Shown here in pieces: positions 5,728-11,450 of a DNA stretch of 13,615 bases. Location: NCBI GenBank assembly GCA_005880075.1, contig VBJT01000105.1, positions 1 to 13,615 of the forward strand, written 5' to 3'. The notes under the pieces were generated by a model that saw only the letters and a list, made by a program, of their open reading frames with translations, had not been told where the DNA came from and ran no database searches. The stretch's first letter is position 1, and each line of letters starts with the position of its first letter. The position numbers were made by a program, and so were the translations under genes. The DNA comes from Chloroflexota bacterium (GTDB lineage Bacteria > Chloroflexota > Dehalococcoidia > SM23-28-2 > RBG-16-64-32).

Positions 5728-6729
5728 TCAACCGACTCTCCGCGCCCGGCCTGCCGGCACGAGCTGCCCCGCGTGTACAGACGTATGCCGCGACAGCAGC
5801 TTCACGAACTCCGCCGCCGGCACCGTCGAACCGTCGCCTCGCTTCACAGCATTGCCGAGCGTCTCCCCCGTGAAGCGGCTCAACACCTGCATCGTCCCGA
5901 AGCGCCCTGCCTCGAATTCGTTCGCGATCTGTCGCACAGAACGCCCGCGCCGCTCCGTTACCGTCGTCTCGTTCCACGCCTCAATGTCGTTGACGGCCGC
6001 CAGCTCCTGAGGCGATGCTTCGCCGAGCGCCGAACGAAGGCGCGTCTGCAAACGCACCTCGTTCGACGACACATGCGCCGCGACATCGTGGTATGTCCAA
6101 CCGTCGCTCAGCGCTTGCTCCTCCCAGGCGTCATCCGCGACCGAGTACAACGCGCGGAGAAACGTGTCCTGCGAGAGCACGACCCAGCGCATCTTGCGCT
6201 CCAGCTCCGGCGCGAATGTCAGCTCTTTGGGCGCCCACTCGGTCCCCAGAGCGCGCGCGATGTCGTCCGCGTGCTGGCGGTCATGCCAGCCGCGCCAGAG
6301 GAAATCGGACACTTTCAGCTCGTACTCCGGGCCCATCGGCACGACGTACTCGAGTACCGGTAGATGGGACTCGTCGAGCCGCAACGCTGCGTCGATCATC
6401 GCGTCGTGGGCCTCGAACAGCATCTGCCGCAGGTCCTCGCGCGTCCAGCGCTTCCGCTCCTCCACGTTCGCCGCGTTCGCAGTGCGCGCGTCGTAGCCCT
6501 TCCCCATCTCGACGATGAACTGCGGAGTGAGAACCCCAGCGAGGATTAGGCCCGCCCAGCCGGGCGACATATCCCCGGTCACATGCGCGACGAGGTCCTT
6601 CACCGTCCACTCGCCGTACGGCACCGGCCGCTCCCAATCCTTCTCCGACAGCGAGTCGACGAGCCGCAGCAACTCGCGGTGCGAGCGCGTCAGGTCCTCG
6701 ACAGCGGCTTCAGCGATGGGGAGCGGCAT
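5728..6729 (-). CDS. Tandem DinB/maleylpyruvate-isomerase-like two-domain protein
   Basis: The 333-residue protein is an internal duplication of the DinB-like four-helix fold, related to mycothiol- or bacillithiol-dependent enzymes and the MDMPI N-terminal domain. Domain 1 (about 1-165) has WTVKDLVAHV with His49 and WHDRQHADDI with His149 and His153. Domain 2 (about 175-333) has WTYHDVAAHV with His219 and RHTSVHAGQL with His315 and His319. Each half thus keeps the three-histidine metal site typical of the superfamily, so both may bind metal. The substrate cannot be told; thiol-dependent transfer or detoxification is the family precedent. The ATG at 6729-6727 lacks a Shine-Dalgarno; TATGAT lies 9 nt upstream. 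It is the first gene of the minus-strand run leading to sucD, though the sucD gap of 106 nt leaves co-transcription open. Confidence 0.8.
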   Translation of the reverse strand: MPLPIAEAAVEDLTRSHRELLRLVDSLSEKDWERPVPYGEWTVKDLVAHVTGDMSPGWAGLILAGVLTPQFIVEMGKGYDARTANAANVEERKRWTREDLRQMLFEAHDAMIDAALRLDESHLPVLEYVVPMGPEYELKVSDFLWRGWHDRQHADDIARALGTEWAPKELTFAPELERKMRWVVLSQDTFLRALYSVADDAWEEQALSDGWTYHDVAAHVSSNEVRLQTRLRSALGEASPQELAAVNDIEAWNETTVTERRGRSVRQIANEFEAGRFGTMQVLSRFTGETLGNAVKRGDGSTVPAAEFVKLLSRHTSVHAGQLVPAGRARRVG

Positions 6730-6738
6730 AACGGCGCC

Positions 6739-6744
6739 ATCATA
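6739..6744 (-). promoter_or_regulatory. Candidate -10 (TATGAT) for the tandem-DinB gene
   Basis: TATGAT matches TATAAT at five of six positions and ends 9 nt before the ATG, giving a predicted leader of about 3 nt. No Shine-Dalgarno and no clear -35 are visible. Confidence 0.35.
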
Positions 6745-6777
6745 TTACGGCGACGTCGGTTGGCTCTAGCGAAGCAG

Positions 6778-6790
6778 TTGGCAATGCCAA
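6778..6790. promoter_or_regulatory. 13-bp palindrome, possible operator
   Basis: TTGGCA and TGCCAA flank a central A, forming a perfect palindrome 48 bp upstream of the tandem-DinB gene. It directly abuts the hairpin at 6791-6815, so it could be an operator or just the flank of the terminator. Confidence 0.3.
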
Positions 6791-6815
6791 GGCGCCGGCG
6801 GAACCCGCCGGCGCC
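6791..6815 (-). terminator. Strong GC hairpin downstream of the LPETG gene, probable terminator
   Basis: GGCGCCGGCGG and CCGCCGGCGCC form a perfect 11-bp stem around AAC, 38 nt past the stop codon of the LPETG gene. The minus strand continues with TTGG, so the T-run is poor. Position and stem strength support termination. Confidence 0.55.
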
Positions 6816-6853
6816 TCGTCTACTGCGCTTGCTTGCCTGGCCCGTTTGTCCCG

Positions 6854-7783
6854 TTAGTTCTCCCAGTCGGCCTCCTCAGCCTCCGGGCGTCGCCTGACCG
6901 CGTATGCCATTGCGCCCATGGCTGTGATGGCGAACGTCGCTCCGGCGATCGTCATCCAGTTCCGGGTTGAGTCCTCCTGGCCGGGGCGTCCGCCGGTCTC
7001 GGGCAGCGCGGCAGCCGTTTGTGCCGTCCCGGATGTCGGTCCGGCCGCTGCGGCCAGGACCGCGGTCGGTGTTTCGGCCGAAGTCTGAGCGGCAGCCGAT
7101 CCGCTTGCGTTCGCGGCAACTGCCGTACCGGCGCTCACCTCAGCTCCTGCCGAAGCGCTCTCGGCACCGTTGGCGTTCGCGTTCTCGTTCCCGGACGCCT
7201 GTCCCTGCTCGGACGCACTGACTTCACCGCTTGCCTCACCGCTCGCGTTCCCCTCGCTGTGCTCACTGACATTCACTTCACCTTGTGACTCCTCGTTCGC
7301 GCCCGCATTAGCGTTCACCTCGCCCGAGTCTTCGGTGTCGGTGTCGTTGTGCTCAGCGACGTTCCCTTCGCCGTGCTCGCTGACATTCACGTCGCCTTCT
7401 GACTCTTCGTTCGCGCCCGCACTAGCGTTTGCCTCGCCTGAGTCTTCGCTGTCGGCGTCGTTGTGCTCAGCGACGTTGCCTTGGCCGTTCGATTCGTGGT
7501 CTACGCTACCGTTTGCGCTTTCCGAATCTTTGCTGTCGGCGTCGTGATGCTCGCTGGCGTTCGCTTCGCCGCTCGATTCTTCGTTCGCTCCTACGTTGCC
7601 GCTCGCCCGCTCGGAGTCGTCCGAATCAGCGTCGTGGTGCTCAGCGCCGTCCCGGTCATTGGTTCGCTGGTCTGCTTGCTCTGTTAACATCGCCGGACTC
7701 GTGTGATGCCGATTCCACCGATGCTGCAGATTCGTGGCCGCCCTCGCGATCATGATGCGAATCGTCATCCGTTCCCCCACCAT
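6854..7783 (-). CDS. LPETG-anchored acidic repeat surface protein, main part (frame-shifted from its signal peptide)
   Basis: In this open frame (309 codons) the coding character becomes clear from about position 7700 downward. Then come about 230 residues rich in Glu, Asp, Ser, Asn, Ala and Gly, including two 38-residue repeats (7247-7474). An Ala/Thr-rich stretch follows, then LPETG (6992-7006), a hydrophobic helix (WMTIAGATFAITAMGAMAYAV) and the basic/acidic tail RRRPEAEEADWEN. LPXTG plus helix plus Arg-rich tail is the classic sortase sorting signal: the sortase cuts between Thr and Gly and links the protein to the cell surface. The first residues of this frame (7783 to about 7700) look like out-of-frame translation. 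The true N-terminus with signal peptide lies in another frame at 7868. Correcting one base would give a single 337-residue precursor over 6854-7868. Acidic composition suggests an extended, possibly cation-binding stalk. No sortase gene lies in the window. Confidence 0.7.
   Translation of the reverse strand: MVGERMTIRIMIARAATNLQHRWNRHHTSPAMLTEQADQRTNDRDGAEHHDADSDDSERASGNVGANEESSGEANASEHHDADSKDSESANGSVDHESNGQGNVAEHNDADSEDSGEANASAGANEESEGDVNVSEHGEGNVAEHNDTDTEDSGEVNANAGANEESQGEVNVSEHSEGNASGEASGEVSASEQGQASGNENANANGAESASAGAEVSAGTAVAANASGSAAAQTSAETPTAVLAAAAGPTSGTAQTAAALPETGGRPGQEDSTRNWMTIAGATFAITAMGAMAYAVRRRPEAEEADWEN
6992..7006 (-). other. LPETG sortase recognition motif
   Basis: Codons CTG CCC GAG ACC GGC encode LPETG. 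It is followed within 12 residues by a transmembrane helix and an Arg-Arg-Arg tail, as required for a cell-wall sorting signal. Confidence 0.85.
7247..7474 (-). repeat. Two 114-bp in-frame tandem repeats in the LPETG gene
   Basis: Units 7361-7474 and 7247-7360 are each exactly 114 bp (38 codons), with 101 of 114 bases identical by hand count. Each encodes VAEHND, then an acidic DSGE block, AGANEES and VNVSEH-EGN. More degenerate relatives (EHHDADS, GANEESSGEANAS) lie upstream, at about 7475-7650. Confidence 0.85.
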
Positions 7784-7868
7784 GCGCCATGGCCGCTGCA
7801 GCGGGCAGAATGGCGAGCGCGACCGCTAGAATGGCCGTCCCGCCGATGAGCCGCTTGATTGAAGCCAT
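7656..7868 (-). pseudogene. Signal-peptide-bearing N-terminal fragment of the LPETG surface protein (frameshift)
   Basis: This 70-codon frame encodes a good Sec signal peptide: MASIKRLIGG, a hydrophobic core, and likely cleavage after AMA at residue 28. It then has the same His/Asp/Ser/Glu-rich style as the LPETG frame (HGGGTDDDSHHD, ESASHESGDVN) before stopping at TGA. Moving one base forward in the region 7656-7700 continues directly into the LPETG frame; for example, omitting one A of GCAAGC gives VNRAADQRTND. The start is well supported by the near-perfect AGGAGGTGAGGAG ribosome-binding site. The break may be a sequencing or assembly error, a real disabling mutation, or switchable expression. 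Nothing at the junction looks like a known programmed frameshift site. Confidence 0.65.
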
Positions 7869-7870
7869 TT

Positions 7871-7883
7871 CTCCTCACCTCCT
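7871..7883 (-). promoter_or_regulatory. Near-perfect Shine-Dalgarno of the LPETG surface gene
   Basis: On the minus strand AGGAGGTGAGGAG precedes the ATG at 7868. Its first nine bases match the full anti-SD complement AGGAGGTGA, followed by a second GGAG. It fixes the start and suggests high translation. Confidence 0.8.
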
Positions 7884-7892
7884 GGGAACATT

Positions 7893-7910
7893 GATGGCTT
7901 TTTTTCCATC
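7893..7910 (-). promoter_or_regulatory. Hairpin with A7 loop in the leader of the LPETG gene
   Basis: GATGG and CCATC form a 5-bp stem around a loop with seven A residues on the minus strand, 25 nt upstream of the start codon. Flanking GAAC and GTTC can add an outer helix. No known riboswitch class was recognised. Confidence 0.3.
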
Positions 7911-7951
7911 TTTAGCGGTTCACCATTTATTTCCCCTATAAGCGTTGTCTA

Positions 7952-7972
7952 TTTACGTTTCGTTAACGTAAA
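7952..7972. promoter_or_regulatory. 21-bp palindrome in the divergent intergenic region, candidate operator
   Basis: TTTACGTT and AACGTAAA are perfect 8-bp arms around TCGTT. The site lies in the AT-rich 7869-8141 spacer between the divergent LPETG and TadE genes, the usual place for a shared operator. A CCTATAAG box (7935-7942) lies 9 bp before it. The spacer also has a GC-rich structured part (8014-8051) and three AACGA copies (8008, 8056, 8093). Confidence 0.45.
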
Positions 7973-8141
7973 CAGAGGTCTAACTGCGGTCGTGACTTCC
8001 GCGATATAACGAGGAGCGGTTGTCGGCCCGCCGGGTCCGCAGACGCGGCTCTTCTAACGAAGTTTTTGCTTTTTACCGCTTATTGGCTTTCCAACGAAAG
8101 TTATATTTGTTAGAAAGACCACTTCAGCAGGGGGGGTGCCT

Positions 8142-8594
8142 ATGGCGCTGCGCGGAGCGCGTGGCCGCGCAGGGGAGAGGGGTCAGGCTCTGATCGAGGC
8201 GATGTTCGTTATTCCCTTCGTCCTCGCCCTCATCCTTTTGATACTCGACTTCGGAATCGCACTTGACCGGCGGGAGGTCATGATCCACGCCGTCCGGGAG
8301 GGCGCGCGGGCTGCCGCCAACGGCGACGCCGTCAGCCAGGTGCAGGCCGCTGCTGTGGACCAGTCAGAGGGCAATCTCAGCACCGGAGACGTAACCGTCT
8401 GCTACATCGAGACGTCGGGTGACGCCTTTCTGGGCAGCGTGAACGATACAGTGCGCGTGAAGGTCAATCACAACTACCAGATGCTAGTGGGCGGCGTGGC
8501 GTGGATGGGCATTAATGTCACCAACCTGGACATCAGCCCGACTGCCGAGGCCCCGCTTCTCAATCCGGCCCAAGACGTGGCAAACGCATGCTGA
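8142..8594 (+). CDS. TadE-like pilus-assembly / pseudopilin-type membrane protein
   Basis: The 150-residue protein has a basic N-terminus and the TadE signature RGQALIEA (residues 13-20), followed by a hydrophobic helix (about 16-41, FVIPFVLALILLILDFGIAL). A hydrophilic exported part contains REGARAAANG. TadE-family proteins are minor pseudopilins of Tad (Flp/type IVc) pili, processed by the prepilin peptidase and anchored in the membrane. The Glu within the hydrophobic start fits the type IV pilin-like pattern. The start was set at the ATG at 8142, preceded by a G7 tract at a suitable distance; the GTG at 8136 overlaps that tract. Its stop overlaps the next start (ATGCTGA), so the two are translationally coupled. 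No other Tad machinery (TadA ATPase, RcpA, TadV) lies in the window. Confidence 0.75.
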   Translation: MALRGARGRAGERGQALIEAMFVIPFVLALILLILDFGIALDRREVMIHAVREGARAAANGDAVSQVQAAAVDQSEGNLSTGDVTVCYIETSGDAFLGSVNDTVRVKVNHNYQMLVGGVAWMGINVTNLDISPTAEAPLLNPAQDVANAC

Positions 8595-9772
8595 CGCTAC
8601 CGTCGGGCGGCAACCCGAGGACGCGAGCGAGCGCGCGACGAGAACGCGGACAGATGCTCATTCTCTTCGTGATGGGCGCGACGGTCATCTTCGTGATCGG
8701 CGCGATTGTCGTCGATATCGGACTCTGGGTCTCGGAGCGCCGGAACGCGCAGGCCGCCGCCGACCTGGCTGCGCTCGCCGCCGCCACGCAATTACACGAC
8801 CCGAGCGATCCTAACGGGGCGGCGATCGCGAAAGGCGAGGAGTTCGCCCGGCGCAATGGATACGACCCCAGCAGCGACTCGGATATCACGGTAACGGTCG
8901 AACCGGGCTACAGCGGGTCGGACACGGTCAAAGTGACGATCGACGAGCACGGGGGCAGCCTTTTCGCGGGTATCTTCGGAATCACCAGCATGGATGTGGG
9001 AGCGACCGCAGTCGCCGCGTACGGCCAGTCGCCTCCCGGCCCTGATGTCGCCCTCTTCGCCAGCAGCAGTGACTGCAACGCCGGCCGGACGCTCGACATC
9101 CAGGCACAGCACCTTGATGTGACTGGATCGACACACAGCAACGGGAGCATTCACGTTGAAGGCCCTGATGACAACTTCTCCGGCCCCGTCACGTGGGCTT
9201 GCCCTAACGGCTTTACTGAAGCGCCGCAACAGAACGGCAGCTATCAGCCGCCTCCCCGCATGGTTGGTAATCAGTCGGTGCCCCTTGACTTGAAGTGGAC
9301 AGACATAGAGCCATATTGCGATGGCATAACATCAGGGAACCTCGTCATCAGTGATCTCTCGCCGTGGCAGAACAAGGTGGTTTGCGCGACCGGAGACTTG
9401 ACCCTAAATGTCAATGCTACACAGGCGCACATGACCCTCGCTGCGCAAGGGAGGGTGTTGATACTCGGCGCCGGCAACAATCTGCAGCCAGCGGACAAAC
9501 TAGCCGGCTCTGGGTTCGATCACCTCCTCTTCTACTCCTACTCCTCTTCAGCCGCTCTCCCCGCTATCGAGGTTACAGCCGTCGGTGGGGAATACACGGG
9601 CTACTTTCATGCCCCCAATTCACGAGTGGTGTTCAATGGGCTTCAAGACGTCCGGGTAAACGGAGCAATCGTGGCGCAAACAGTCGTGGTAAGGGGCAGC
9701 AGCCTTAGATTCACAGCGCTGGCCGGCTTACCGGGACCGCCCGGGCCGCCCCAGGTCCATCTAGAAGACTAA
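8588..9772 (+). CDS. TadG-like membrane-anchored protein with repetitive beta C-terminal part and collagen-like tail
   Basis: This 394-residue protein starts with Arg-rich residues and ERGQMLILFVMG. One helix follows (about 23-49), ending VVDIGLWVSERRNAQAAADLAALAAAT, the hallmark of TadG-like N-terminal domains (TadE-like superfamily). The outer part (150-380) is a Gly/Asn/Ser-rich beta-type region with HLDVTGSTHSNGSIHV, LTLNVNATQAHMTLAAQGRVLILGAG and APNSRVVFNG, resembling a beta-helix. Four cysteines (163, 205, 244, 266) could form disulphides outside the cell. The C-terminus has three Gly-X-Y triplets (GLPGPPGPP, 380-388) before QVHLED. The ATG overlaps the tadE-like stop and has no Shine-Dalgarno, so translation depends on coupling. 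It is a likely surface or pilus-associated protein; its exact function is unknown. Confidence 0.7.
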   Translation: MLTLPSGGNPRTRASARRERGQMLILFVMGATVIFVIGAIVVDIGLWVSERRNAQAAADLAALAAATQLHDPSDPNGAAIAKGEEFARRNGYDPSSDSDITVTVEPGYSGSDTVKVTIDEHGGSLFAGIFGITSMDVGATAVAAYGQSPPGPDVALFASSSDCNAGRTLDIQAQHLDVTGSTHSNGSIHVEGPDDNFSGPVTWACPNGFTEAPQQNGSYQPPPRMVGNQSVPLDLKWTDIEPYCDGITSGNLVISDLSPWQNKVVCATGDLTLNVNATQAHMTLAAQGRVLILGAGNNLQPADKLAGSGFDHLLFYSYSSSAALPAIEVTAVGGEYTGYFHAPNSRVVFNGLQDVRVNGAIVAQTVVVRGSSLRFTALAGLPGPPGPPQVHLED

Positions 9773-10005
9773 TCCCGCCGCCCGGCACTCTCACCTTTCT
9801 GATTCGCCGTACACATCTCACTTCGTCTCTTAGATATCACGTCCCCCATATTTCACTGTCTGGCGGCGTCGAACCCAGGAACGAGCCTTAACCGAGTATT
9901 CACCAGAACAAGCTCTGTACCCGCCCGCCTCCAACGTTGAAGAGTTATAGATGATCTACGGTTTTGAAGCCCCACCGCTCCATATTTCTCGAGAGTTTCG
10001 TGACC

Positions 10006-10011
10006 AAGGAG
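10006..10011 (+). promoter_or_regulatory. Ribosome-binding site fixing a GTG start
   Basis: AAGGAG lies 9 nt before GTG 10021. It decides against the upstream TTG at 9964 and GTG at 10000. The 248-bp spacer 9773-10020 shows no other clear feature. Confidence 0.7.
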
Positions 10012-10020
10012 CAAGAACCA

Positions 10021-11283
10021 GTGCAAGTTCTTAACGATTGCCGGCGACGCGAGGGCGGACAGGCTCTGGTCATGTTTGTATTGGGGCTCGTGGCTTTTGT
10101 CGGCTTCGTCGCGTTGACGATCGACGTTGGCCTGATTTTCGAAGGCAGAAGGGGGGAGCAGAACGCCGCCGATGCCGCTGCGCTGGCCGGCGCCTCCGCA
10201 CTGCCCGGCAGCGCGGGCAGCGCCAAGCAGCTGGCCCTCGATTGGGCACAGAAGAATGGTTATTCGAGCGGGCAGGTAACAGTTACGAGTCCCTACCAGG
10301 GGGATTCGTCGAAGGTCGAGGTCACAATCAACAAACCGGTATCGGCGGTCTTTGCCCGTGTCCTCGGCAAAACGTCCTACCCGGTTTGGGCGCGAGCGGT
10401 GGCAACCAGGTCGAGCAGCTCGGCGGTTAACGCCGCTTTTCTCGTATTGAATCCGACGAAATGCAGTTCCTTCAACAAAACCGGCGGCGGGAATTTGATC
10501 ATCAATAACAACGGCGGCATCATGGACGACTCGTCCTGTAATCCCTCGCTGGCGCGAAACGGAGGCGGGTCGGTGACGGCGGCCGTTATTAACTACTACA
10601 AGCCCGCCGGCTATGTTGAGACCGGGTCCGGCCAATTCAGCCCCGCACCCACGGCAGTCGACAACCGGATTCCAGATCCACTCGCCAGCTTACCGCCACC
10701 GGATTTCAATATTCTGGGCATCTCGATCGACTCGGGCGGTACTCCGATCAAGCCCAGTCTGAAGTCCGTTAGCGCGGGCAGCACGACGTTACACCCCGGT
10801 GTTTATTACGGCGGGATCGAGGTCAAGAGTACGGCCAATGTTACATTCCTGCCCGGAACCTACGTGCTGGCTGGGGGCGGGCTGAAACTGACCGGGAGCG
10901 GCACGATAAGCGGCACGGGCGTCATGTTCTACAACACATACGACCCACTGCTGAACAGGAACGCCGGCGCTTGTGGCTCGATCAACCTTCGCGGTAGCGC
11001 TCATTTCAACTTCACCGGTCCGACGAGCGGAATCTATAAGGACATCGTCTTCTGGCAGGACAAGGCCTGTACTGTGGACTTCACGCTCGAGGGAGGCCAG
11101 GGCGGCGTCGGCGGAGTGATCTACGTGCCTGGGGGCCGAGTCGACTTGTCCGGTGGCGGCAATCTCGGTTCGATCCAGGTGATTTCGGATACTGTCGATA
11201 TTTCTGGAACGGGCGACACGAGCGTAAACTTCTACCCGTACGTACAGATTCCGCTGAACGGATCGCCTGCCCTAATCGAATAA
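10021..11283 (+). CDS. TadG-like membrane-anchored protein with beta-helix-like exterior
   Basis: The 420-residue protein begins with a GTG chosen because of AAGGAG 9 nt upstream. After RRREGGQALVMF comes one helix (about 15-40), ending ALTIDVGLIFEGRRGEQNAADAAALAGA, the TadG-like N-terminal module. It is followed by a conserved-looking domain to about residue 130 (VEVTINKPVSAVFARVLGKTSYPVWARAVA). The rest is Gly/Thr/Asn-rich with short beta-strand periodicity: LHPGVYYGGIEV, VTFLPGTYVLAGGGLKLTGSG, GVGGVIYVPGGRVDLSGGG and IQVISDTVDISGTG. This suggests a right-handed beta-helix. It is probably exported and membrane-tethered with a surface role. It shares domain order with the gene at 8588 but little sequence outside the N-terminal module. 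A GC hairpin follows its stop. Confidence 0.7.
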   Translation: MQVLNDCRRREGGQALVMFVLGLVAFVGFVALTIDVGLIFEGRRGEQNAADAAALAGASALPGSAGSAKQLALDWAQKNGYSSGQVTVTSPYQGDSSKVEVTINKPVSAVFARVLGKTSYPVWARAVATRSSSSAVNAAFLVLNPTKCSSFNKTGGGNLIINNNGGIMDDSSCNPSLARNGGGSVTAAVINYYKPAGYVETGSGQFSPAPTAVDNRIPDPLASLPPPDFNILGISIDSGGTPIKPSLKSVSAGSTTLHPGVYYGGIEVKSTANVTFLPGTYVLAGGGLKLTGSGTISGTGVMFYNTYDPLLNRNAGACGSINLRGSAHFNFTGPTSGIYKDIVFWQDKACTVDFTLEGGQGGVGGVIYVPGGRVDLSGGGNLGSIQVISDTVDISGTGDTSVNFYPYVQIPLNGSPALIE

Positions 11284-11345
11284 TTCTTCTTCGCGCAACC
11301 CGCCTACCGATCTCCTTCTGCGACGGAGCAGCCGAACGTCCCGCG

Positions 11346-11367
11346 GCGGCGGCCAGGGTGCCGCCGC
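11346..11367 (+). terminator. GC hairpin followed by T-rich sequence, probable terminator
   Basis: GCGGCGGC and GCCGCCGC form an 8-bp stem around CAGGGT, followed by TTATTAACCGTTTATTG. It lies 62 nt after the stop of the second TadG-like gene and upstream of the next one. Confidence 0.55.
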
Positions 11368-11395
11368 TTATTAACCGTTTATTGTCCCGTTTTCC

Positions 11396-11401
11396 TATAA
11401 C
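11396..11401 (+). promoter_or_regulatory. Candidate -10 (TATAAC) for the third TadG-like gene
   Basis: TATAAC matches the -10 consensus at five positions and lies just after the terminator hairpin, giving a leader of about 43 nt before the TTG start. No good -35 is visible. Confidence 0.35.
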
Positions 11402-11434
11402 GCTTGCCTCTTTGCCGCGTCTTAACTTCCAGGC

Positions 11435-11443
11435 AAGGAGGAG
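11435..11443 (+). promoter_or_regulatory. Ribosome-binding site fixing a TTG start
   Basis: AAGGAGGAG lies just upstream of TTG 11451, with 9 nt after AAGGAGG. It decides against the GTG at 11358, which sits inside the terminator hairpin. TTGCCT (11404-11409) could pair with AGGCAA (11431-11436) at the edge of the site. Confidence 0.7.
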
Positions 11444-11450
11444 AATTCCA

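Noticed and set aside
7247..7474. CRISPR-like direct repeats
   Set aside because: The units are 114 bp, contiguous without spacers, and in frame within a coding region.
7656..7700. Programmed frameshift in the LPETG gene (CAA TGA C resembles the TGA C context of prfB)
   Set aside because: A forward slip from CAA onto AAT pairs poorly, and no stimulating ribosome-binding-like sequence is next to it. An indel is simpler.
7869..8141. c-di-GMP riboswitch before the surface genes
   Set aside because: I looked for the conserved class I core wording on both strands and did not find it.
9964..10020. Upstream TTG (9964) or GTG (10000) as start of the second TadG-like gene
   Set aside because: AAGGAG at 10006-10011 is ideally spaced for GTG 10021 and would lie inside the coding region otherwise.
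9853..10635. Minus-strand frame of 260 codons
   Set aside because: It overlaps the start of the second TadG-like gene antisense. The plus-strand protein has the conserved module and a ribosome-binding site.
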